DNA from: Nitrospirota bacterium
GTDB taxonomy: Bacteria; Nitrospirota; RBG-16-64-22; JACRHK01
Length of the DNA stretch: 7,377 nucleotides
Direction of reading: 5' to 3'
NCBI GenBank assembly: GCA_016217625.1
Contig: JACRHK010000267.1
Coordinates: forward strand, 1-7,377
Under the pieces are notes generated by a model that was not told the origin of the DNA, made no database searches, and was given only the letters and a program-made list of their open reading frames with translations. Position numbers and translations under genes: made by a program. Below, piece by piece: positions 1 to 4,215 of this stretch; the stretch's first letter is position 1; every line of letters begins with the position of its first letter.

Positions 1-42
1 TATTAACAAGGGCGGGGGGAGATGTCAAGGGCTACGGATTTT

Positions 43-59
43 TCAAGGGAAACCCTTGA
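43..59. promoter_or_regulatory. Small perfect inverted repeat upstream of the first gene
   Basis: TCAAGGG (43-49), an AAA loop (50-52) and CCCTTGA (53-59) form a perfect 7-bp stem. The left arm also occurs as a direct copy at 25-31. No T tract follows, so it does not look like an intrinsic terminator. Its right arm overlaps a TTGACA -35-like hexamer (56-61), so an operator role is possible. The dyad is seen directly; the function is inferred and weak. Confidence 0.4.
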
Positions 60-82
60 CAACATCCAAGCGGTCTGATATT
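56..82 (+). promoter_or_regulatory. Possible sigma-70-type promoter for the SurA/PpiD-like gene
   Basis: A perfect TTGACA lies at 56-61. The best -10 candidates are GATATT at 77-82 (spacer 15, four of six consensus bases) or TATTTC at 79-84 (spacer 17, three of six). Neither is strong, so the call rests on the -35 element and its location about 45 bases before the start codon. Confidence 0.3.
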
Positions 83-92
83 TCTAACGGGC

Positions 93-98
93 AGGTGA
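93..98 (+). promoter_or_regulatory. Ribosome-binding site of the SurA/PpiD-like gene
   Basis: AGGTGA ends six bases before the ATG at 105. It is followed by a second purine-rich run (GAAGGGA, 97-103), which supports 105 as the start. Confidence 0.6.
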
Positions 99-104
99 AG
101 GGAC

Positions 105-839
105 ATGATTAAGCTCATCCGTACATTGGCGGTGGAAAAGGCGTGGATCCTCAGGATCTTCATGGGGATCATCGCCGTAACGTTCGTGATCGGCATGGGG
201 TGGTGGGGGTTCGACTACGCCAAGTCCGGCGAGATCGGCACGGTCAATAACCGGCCGATTCTTTACAACGAGTTCCAGGATCAGTACGACCGGATCTACC
301 GCTACTACCGCGAGATCTATCAGGACCGCCTGACCGACGACCTGCTCAAGCAACTGGACCTCAAGAACCAAGCGGTCAACGCTTTGGTGGAAGAGCAGCT
401 CCTGTTGTCGGTGGCCGATCGGGAGGGGATCCGGATCAGCGATGAAGAGCTCCGAGAGGAGATTCGGCGGACTCCGGCATTCCAGCGGGGAGGGAAGTTC
501 GACCGGGATGCCTATCTCCGCATCCTTCAGGCTGAGCGGATGACCCCCGAGCTCTATGAGCGGCAGATCCGGGATGCCCTCCGGACCCAGCGCGTCCGGA
601 TCCTCGTCGCCGAATCGGTGGAGGTGACCGAGGAAGAGATCCGGGAGGGATATGCCCGTCTCGTGGAGCAGCAGAAGAAGCCGTTCAAGGAAGAGGAGTT
701 CAAGCAACAGCGCGAAGAGATCCGCCGCCGGCTCCTGGCGGACAAGCAGAACAAGGTCCTGCGGTCCTACCTGGAGGCTCTCCGGAAGAAGGCGGACATC
801 CGGATCAAGCCCGAGTTCCTCGCCCCGCCCGCCACCTGA
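105..839 (+). CDS. Membrane-anchored SurA/PpiD-type N-terminal domain protein lacking a parvulin domain
   Basis: A 244-residue probable periplasmic chaperone tethered to the inner membrane. Residues 1-13 are positively charged and residues 14-36 form one hydrophobic segment (WILRIFMGIIAVTFVIGMGW), so it should sit N-in/C-out like PpiD. The following part reads like the SurA N-terminal helical domain: a 'G.VNNRPI...EF' start near 45-58, a 'NALVEEQLLL..AD..GI.ISDEEL' helix pair at 92-116, and 'FDRDAYLRIL....MTPELYERQIR' at 132-156. In full PpiD or SurA proteins a peptidyl-prolyl isomerase (parvulin) domain of about 100 residues follows the segment resembling 172-185. Here the chain passes directly into a charged helix (190-230) and ends, so isomerase activity is not expected. 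It is likely a holdase that helps outer-membrane or periplasmic proteins fold. The start at ATG 105 has a fair ribosome-binding site. It is separated from the downstream oxidoreductase genes by 110 bases and a probable new promoter, so the two are probably functionally unrelated. Confidence 0.75.
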   Translation: MIKLIRTLAVEKAWILRIFMGIIAVTFVIGMGWWGFDYAKSGEIGTVNNRPILYNEFQDQYDRIYRYYREIYQDRLTDDLLKQLDLKNQAVNALVEEQLLLSVADREGIRISDEELREEIRRTPAFQRGGKFDRDAYLRILQAERMTPELYERQIRDALRTQRVRILVAESVEVTEEEIREGYARLVEQQKKPFKEEEFKQQREEIRRRLLADKQNKVLRSYLEALRKKADIRIKPEFLAPPAT

Positions 840-853
840 GAAACTTCGGATTT

Positions 854-881
854 TTCCATCTTCCATCCTAGATCCTTTCTC
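854..881. repeat. Heptamer tandem repeat, spacer 1 (TTCCATC)
   Basis: TTCCATC occurs twice in perfect tandem (854-860, 861-867). It is followed by two units that keep the seven-base period and the terminal C but are diverged (CTAGATC 868-874, CTTTCTC 875-881). It lies in the pyrimidine-rich spacer between the chaperone gene and the gamma-delta gene. This is the weakest of five heptad arrays in the window and is convincing mainly because the other four spacers carry one as well. Confidence 0.55.
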
Positions 882-897
882 GTCTGTTTCTCGCTGG

Positions 898-927
898 TTG
901 ACAGTCTCTTTCCTCCTCTGCTAGTGT
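898..927 (+). promoter_or_regulatory. Probable promoter of the oxidoreductase operon
   Basis: A perfect TTGACA (898-903) is followed after 18 bases by TAGTGT (922-927). This is preceded by TG one base upstream (919-920), an extended -10 arrangement that compensates for a mediocre hexamer. Initiation would fall near 934, giving a very short leader before the GTG at 950. This is good agreement with a sigma-70-type promoter, but it is inferred from sequence only. Confidence 0.55.
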
Positions 928-941
928 GCTACCAGAGGAGG
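912..941 (+). promoter_or_regulatory. 30-base dyad over the -10 region and ribosome-binding site
   Basis: CCTCCTCTG (912-920) is perfectly complementary to CAGAGGAGG (933-941). Inside it, after one C/C mismatch, TAG (922-924) pairs with CTA (929-931), giving 12 of 13 possible pairs around a four-base centre (925-928). The right arm is the ribosome-binding site of the gene starting at 950. In an mRNA reading through from upstream the hairpin would hide that site. As DNA, the two arms lie 21 bp apart, two helical turns, which would also suit a dimeric repressor. Confidence 0.6.
934..941 (+). promoter_or_regulatory. Ribosome-binding site deciding the gamma-delta start
   Basis: AGAGGAGG ends eight bases before the GTG at 950. 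It selects that codon over the in-frame GTG at 926, which lies upstream of this site and inside the probable -10 element. Confidence 0.75.
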
Positions 942-949
942 CCTTCGGA

Positions 950-1864
950 GTGATTCGCGTCCGGTTCCACGGCAGAGGGGGACACGGGATGAAGACGGCG
1001 AGCCGCATCCTGGGCACGGCCGCCTTTCTGGAGGGGTTCCGTGTCCAGGACTCCCCGTTGTACGGGGCGGAGCGGCGGGGAGCTCCCATCACCGCCTTCA
1101 CGCGGATCAACGATCATCCGATCCTCGAGCGCGGCATCATCACCATCCCCGACCTGGTCCTGGTGGCCGATGAAACCCTCCTGGAAGATCCCCTGGCCAA
1201 TCCCTTTCTCGGTCTGCACGCCGGGAGTCTCCTGTTCATCAATTCCCCGACGTCAACCCAAGCGATGGCTGAAGCGGTCGCCGCCCGCCATCCGACCCCC
1301 GCGCGCATCCTGACGGGCGATTTGACCGCGCTCACCTTGGAGAAGATCGGAAAAGCCCAGGCCTTAAGCGCCACGGTCGGCGCCGCGGCATGCAAGCTCG
1401 CGGGCGTCATCGGGATGGGCGCTCTGGAGAAGGCCACGCGAAAAGAGCTGGAGGAGCTGGGTCTCCCGAGCCCGCTCATCGATCGGAACCTGGAAGCGGC
1501 CCTCCTTGCCTTCGAGCAGACGCCCCGGGTGCCACTCGCCTCTGCGCCCCCGCAGCCCGCCCCTCTGCAAGGGCTCGTCGTCCCCGTCTATCAGCCCCCG
1601 GCCCGGGGGACGCCCTCGGTGGCGGCGCCCGGCAACATCATCCTGCGGAAGACGGGCGGCTGGCGGATCTTCCGCCCCGTGATCGAATACGACAAGTGCA
1701 ACCAGTGCTGGATCTGCTTCGTCCGCTGCCCGGAAGGGGCGATCTCGCTTGATGAGAAGGAGGATCCCCACATCGACTATGACCACTGCAAGGGGTGTCT
1801 CATCTGCGTGGAGGAGTGCCCGACGAAGGCCGTGGTGAAAGAGCGGGAGGTGCACGCGTGGTAA
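950..1864 (+). CDS. 2-oxoacid:ferredoxin oxidoreductase, fused gamma-delta subunit (probable pyruvate synthase/PFOR)
   Basis: A 304-residue cytoplasmic fusion of two subunits that are separate in the four-subunit enzymes. Residues 1-190 are the gamma (catalytic domain III) part and open with the family signature 'RFHGRGGHG' (5-13; most members have Q instead of the H), followed by the 'YGAERRGAPITAF' block (38-50). A Pro/Ala-rich linker (about 191-227) leads to a delta-type ferredoxin domain with two complete 4Fe-4S motifs: C250, C253, C256, C260 and C280, C283, C286, C290, each last Cys followed by Pro. These clusters pass electrons between the thiamine-bound intermediate in the alpha-beta core and external ferredoxin. 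The GTG start at 950 rests on the strong ribosome-binding site and on the family N-terminus. The stop at 1862-1864 is 38 bases before the alpha ATG, so co-translation with alpha is likely. A fused gamma-delta chain is known from Moorella oxalate oxidoreductase, so the substrate is not settled by this subunit alone. Confidence 0.88.
   Translation: MIRVRFHGRGGHGMKTASRILGTAAFLEGFRVQDSPLYGAERRGAPITAFTRINDHPILERGIITIPDLVLVADETLLEDPLANPFLGLHAGSLLFINSPTSTQAMAEAVAARHPTPARILTGDLTALTLEKIGKAQALSATVGAAACKLAGVIGMGALEKATRKELEELGLPSPLIDRNLEAALLAFEQTPRVPLASAPPQPAPLQGLVVPVYQPPARGTPSVAAPGNIILRKTGGWRIFRPVIEYDKCNQCWICFVRCPEGAISLDEKEDPHIDYDHCKGCLICVEECPTKAVVKEREVHAW
1845..1860 (+). promoter_or_regulatory. Alternative start signal for the alpha gene (GGGAGG plus GTG 1858)
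   Basis: GGGAGG (1845-1850) ends seven bases before an in-frame GTG (1858-1860) that would overlap the gamma-delta stop. Using it would add 15 residues to alpha, ten of them encoded by the heptad array at 1875-1902. The signal is well spaced, but the added residues have no family counterpart, so ATG 1903 is preferred. Both starts could be used. Confidence 0.35.
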
Positions 1865-1874
1865 GATTTAAAAG

Positions 1875-1902
1875 AAGTCAGGAGTCAGAAGTCAGGAGTC
1901 AG
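1875..1902. repeat. Heptamer tandem repeat, spacer 2 (RAGTCAG x4)
   Basis: Two perfect 14-base copies (1875-1888 and 1889-1902), each made of AAGTCAG then GAGTCAG, give four heptamers in a row differing only in the first base. The array begins ten bases after the gamma-delta stop and ends exactly at the base before the alpha ATG (1903). The junction between units creates AGGAG (1894-1898), the only Shine-Dalgarno-like core close to that ATG, although it stands just four bases away. Confidence 0.9.
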
Positions 1903-3138
1903 ATGGGCCCACAGCGGGAGGAGATGCTGACGGGGAACATGGCGGCGGCCTGGGGGGCGCGCCTGGCCCGGGCCGAGTACGTCCCGGCCTATCCCATCAC
2001 GCCCCAGACGGAGATCGTCGAGACCCTCGCCCAGTGGTTCGCCGACGGCACGATGCAGGGGAAGTTCGTCACGATGGACTCCGAGCACTCGATGCTCACG
2101 GCGGCCGGCGCCGCGGCGGCCACGGGCGTCCGGGTCTTCACGGCGACCTCCAGCCAGGGGCTGCTGTACGCTTTCGAGGTCCTCTACACCGTGGCCGGCT
2201 GGCGGGTGCCGCTCGTCCTGGTCAACGTCTCGCGGGCCCTGGCCTCGCCGATTACGCTCGAGCCTGACCACAACGACGTCCTGGCGGCGCGCGACGCGGG
2301 GTTCCTCCAGATCCACTGCGAGACCTGCCAGGAGGTCCTGGACAGCATTCTCATGGCCTACAAGATCGCCGAGGACCCGCGGGTGCTCCTGCCGGTGATC
2401 GTCAACCTCGACGGCTACTACCTCTCCTTCACGCGCGAGCCCGTGGCAATCCCCTCGGCGGAGGAGGCCGCGGCGTTCCTTCCCCCGTATGAGCCGCACC
2501 ATGCCTTCTTCAAGGCCTCCCGGCCCCTGGCCCAGGGGATCGCCGTCCTGGGCGGTTTCATCTATTCATACTTCCGTTACCAGGAACAGCTTGCCGCGCG
2601 CAACGCCCTGGCCGTCCATGACGAGGTGGCGGCGGAGTTCGCCCGGCGGTTCGGCCGGAGCTACGGCCCCGTGGAGGCCTACCGCCTGGAGGATGCCGAG
2701 TATGCTCTGGTGATGAGCAACGCCTTCGCCACCAAGGGGAAGGCGGCCGTGGATCTCTTCCGGCAGCGCGGGGAGCGTGTGGGGTTGCTCCGTCTCAGGC
2801 TCCTCCGCCCCTTCCCCCATGAGGCCGTTCAGGCCGCACTCAGGGGGAAGCGGGCCGTCGCCGTTCTCGATCAAAACCTCTCCGTGGGGCAGGGCGGGAT
2901 CACTTACCAGGAAGTCGCCGCGGCCCTCTACCATGAGCCGAGCCGCCCCCTGCTGCTGTCCTGCATCGGGGGATTGGGCGGCAAGGAGATCTCGGCGGGC
3001 GAGTTCGAGGAGGTCCTGGAGTTGATGAAGGAGGCGGCGGCCACTGGGCAAGTCCCCGGCCCCCAGCTCCTTTACACCGAAGGAGAGCAGACGCAGATGG
3101 CCCATCTTTTGGATATTGCGGGGAAGGAGTGGGGGTAG
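1903..3138 (+). CDS. porA: 2-oxoacid:ferredoxin oxidoreductase alpha subunit (probable pyruvate:ferredoxin oxidoreductase)
   Basis: A 411-residue subunit that shapes the active site with beta. Visible family marks are 'MLTGNMAAAWGARLA' (8-22), the 'YPITPQT' substrate and thiamine motif (30-36, Thr33), the catalytic-type Glu61 in 'MDSEHSMLTAAGAA', 'FTATSSQGL' (79-87), Arg111 in 'SRALASPI' (the arginine that binds the 2-oxoacid carboxylate in pyruvate enzymes), and 'DHNDVLAARDAGFLQI' (122-137). A C-terminal domain (about 210-400) contains 'GGFIYSYFRY', 'RLRLLRPFP' and 'VLDQNLSVGQGG', typical of domain II. The length is normal. The Thr in YPITP plus the conserved Arg favour pyruvate over oxalate. 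The 'ITLEPDHND' segment differs from the 'INIWNDHSD' I recall from typical pyruvate enzymes. The start at ATG 1903 fits the family N-terminus; an in-frame GTG at 1858 is the alternative. Beta follows after 45 bases. The gene symbol is given on the assumption that pyruvate is the substrate. Confidence 0.85.
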   Translation: MGPQREEMLTGNMAAAWGARLARAEYVPAYPITPQTEIVETLAQWFADGTMQGKFVTMDSEHSMLTAAGAAAATGVRVFTATSSQGLLYAFEVLYTVAGWRVPLVLVNVSRALASPITLEPDHNDVLAARDAGFLQIHCETCQEVLDSILMAYKIAEDPRVLLPVIVNLDGYYLSFTREPVAIPSAEEAAAFLPPYEPHHAFFKASRPLAQGIAVLGGFIYSYFRYQEQLAARNALAVHDEVAAEFARRFGRSYGPVEAYRLEDAEYALVMSNAFATKGKAAVDLFRQRGERVGLLRLRLLRPFPHEAVQAALRGKRAVAVLDQNLSVGQGGITYQEVAAALYHEPSRPLLLSCIGGLGGKEISAGEFEEVLELMKEAAATGQVPGPQLLYTEGEQTQMAHLLDIAGKEWG

Positions 3139-3150
3139 AGATTCGAAGAG

Positions 3151-3185
3151 AGCGAATAGCAAATAGCAAATAGCGGATAGAGGAT
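3151..3185. repeat. Heptamer tandem repeat, spacer 3 (AGCRRAT x5)
   Basis: Five consecutive heptamers: AGCGAAT (3151), AGCAAAT (3158), AGCAAAT (3165), AGCGGAT (3172) and AGAGGAT (3179-3185). The array starts 12 bases after the alpha stop, and the last unit supplies the first two bases of the beta ATG (3184-3186). A TAG inside the array (3178-3180) closes the beta frame upstream. GAGG touches the ATG directly, too close for a normal ribosome-binding site, so beta translation may depend on coupling with alpha or on the weak GCGGA at 3173-3177. Confidence 0.9.
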
Positions 3186-4134
3186 GGCAATCGAGCACGC
3201 GTACAAGAAGCTCAAGGAGATCTCCCTGGAGGAGTTCATCCTCCCCGGCACTTCGACCTGCGGCGGCTGCGGGGGACTCGAGGCCCTGCGGCTCGCCCAC
3301 AAGGTTCTGGGGAAGAACGTCGTCTTCGTCAACGCGGCGGGGTGCTTCACGCTCCTTGCCCTGTTCCCCTTCTCGCCGTTCAAAGGGTCGTGGCTCTATA
3401 CTACGATGGCCTCGGCCCCGGCGGGCGCCCAGGGGATCCGCGACGCCCTCGACCTTCTCATCGCCCGGGGCGCGCTTTCAATAGAAGAAGACCTGCAGGT
3501 CATCGTCCTGGCGGGCGACGGGGCAAGCTACGACATCGGCCTCGCCTCGACCTCGGGGGCGATCTACCGGAACCTCGACTTCTGGTATTTCTGCTACGAC
3601 AACGAAGCCTACGGGAACACGGGCGTCCAGATGTCTTCGGCGACGCCCTACGCGGCACGGACGACGACAACCCCCGCCGCCGTCCTGACGCCCGAGGGAA
3701 CGGAGCTCCCCAAGAAGGACCTTTTTGAAATCTGGCGGGCCCATTGTCCTCCCTACCTGGCGACGGTCTCGCCCCGCCATCCCCTCGACCTCGCCCGGAA
3801 GTTCGAAAAGGCAAAAGCGTTCAAGGGACCCAAGCTCTTCATCGCCTACTCTCCCTGCCCCACCGGATGGCATTATGACCCCGGCCAGACGCCCGAGATC
3901 GCGCGCCTCGCCGTGGAGACGGGCCTCTGGGCCTTGAAGGAGGCGGTTCACGGCGAGGTCGCGCATACCTACATCCCCAAGAAGCTCAAATCGGTGGAGG
4001 AGTACCTCCAAGCCCAGGGCCGCTTCGCCCATCTCTTCCACCCGGTGAGGCAAGAGGCCGCCCTCCGGAAGATTCGGGAAGCCATCACGCAGTACTGGGC
4101 GCCCTACCTCCGGACAATGCAAAATGCAAAATGA
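3184..4134 (+). CDS. porB: 2-oxoacid:ferredoxin oxidoreductase beta subunit (thiamine diphosphate and 4Fe-4S binding)
   Basis: A 316-residue subunit that holds thiamine diphosphate and the proximal iron-sulfur cluster. The four cluster cysteines are C26 and C29 ('TCGGCGG'), C54 ('AAGCFTLLA') and C225 ('SPCPTGWH'), in the C-x2-C-x24-C...C spacing of pyruvate enzymes. The thiamine motif begins at 'GDGASYDIG' (111-119) and ends with 'YDNEAYGNTG' (138-147), which holds the Mg2+ and diphosphate ligands. With alpha and gamma-delta it would catalyse pyruvate + CoA + 2 oxidised ferredoxin to acetyl-CoA + CO2 + 2 reduced ferredoxin, or the reverse. ATG 3184 is the first start available, because a TAG in the heptad array lies six bases upstream. 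The last five residues (MQNAK) and the stop are encoded by the next heptad array, so the C-terminus has been set by repeat DNA. The product is clear at family level; the exact 2-oxoacid is inferred. Confidence 0.88.
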   Translation: MAIEHAYKKLKEISLEEFILPGTSTCGGCGGLEALRLAHKVLGKNVVFVNAAGCFTLLALFPFSPFKGSWLYTTMASAPAGAQGIRDALDLLIARGALSIEEDLQVIVLAGDGASYDIGLASTSGAIYRNLDFWYFCYDNEAYGNTGVQMSSATPYAARTTTTPAAVLTPEGTELPKKDLFEIWRAHCPPYLATVSPRHPLDLARKFEKAKAFKGPKLFIAYSPCPTGWHYDPGQTPEIARLAVETGLWALKEAVHGEVAHTYIPKKLKSVEEYLQAQGRFAHLFHPVRQEAALRKIREAITQYWAPYLRTMQNAK

Positions 4135-4189
4135 ACAATGCAAATTGCAAATTTTGCATTTTGACTTTTGCAATTTTCACTTTGCATTG
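4115..4189. repeat. Inverted pair of heptamer arrays, spacer 4 (AAATGCA type), imperfect hairpin
   Basis: An AT-rich island in GC-rich DNA. The left arm (4115-4151) reads as heptads CAATGCA, AAATGCA, AAATGAA, CAATGCA, AATTGCA. The right arm (4152-4189), read on the other strand, gives CAATGCA, AAGTGAA, AATTGCA, AAAGTCA, AAATGCA. Aligned without gaps, about 29 of 37 positions match, so the two arms can pair almost from end to end with no separate loop. The left arm encodes the last five codons and the stop of beta. There is no GC-rich stem with a U tract, so this is not a typical terminator, although a long mRNA hairpin here could stabilise the upstream message or reduce readthrough. Confidence 0.85.
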
Positions 4190-4200
4190 ACTCCTTCCTG

Positions 4201-4206
4201 AAAGGA
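4201..4206 (+). promoter_or_regulatory. Ribosome-binding site of the NDP-forming synthetase gene
   Basis: AAAGGA ends nine bases before ATG 4216. It favours this start over the in-frame TTG at 4168, which lies inside the inverted heptad repeat and would add sixteen residues without a family counterpart. Confidence 0.55.
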
Positions 4207-4215
4207 TCATCTGAG

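Noticed and set aside
84..866. Minus-strand open frame opposite the first gene
   Set aside because: The translation is Leu/Asp/Pro-rich with no motif. The plus-strand frame has a membrane anchor and family motifs.
926..949. Earlier in-frame GTG (926) for the gamma-delta gene
   Set aside because: It lies inside the probable -10 element and upstream of the strong ribosome-binding site (934-941). The family N-terminus begins with the residues encoded from 950.
1795..1857. ATG-started extension of the alpha frame
   Set aside because: It overlaps the second cluster motif of the gamma-delta protein in another frame and gives residues with no family counterpart.
4115..4189. Intrinsic terminator after the beta gene
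   Set aside because: The hairpin is AT-rich and imperfect, with no GC-rich stem followed by a U tract, and the next gene is in the same direction with related function.
4161..4192. TTGACT hexamers (4161-4166, 4187-4192) as promoters for the AcdA-like gene
   Set aside because: No acceptable -10 element lies 15-19 bases downstream of either, and the first is part of the repeat pattern.
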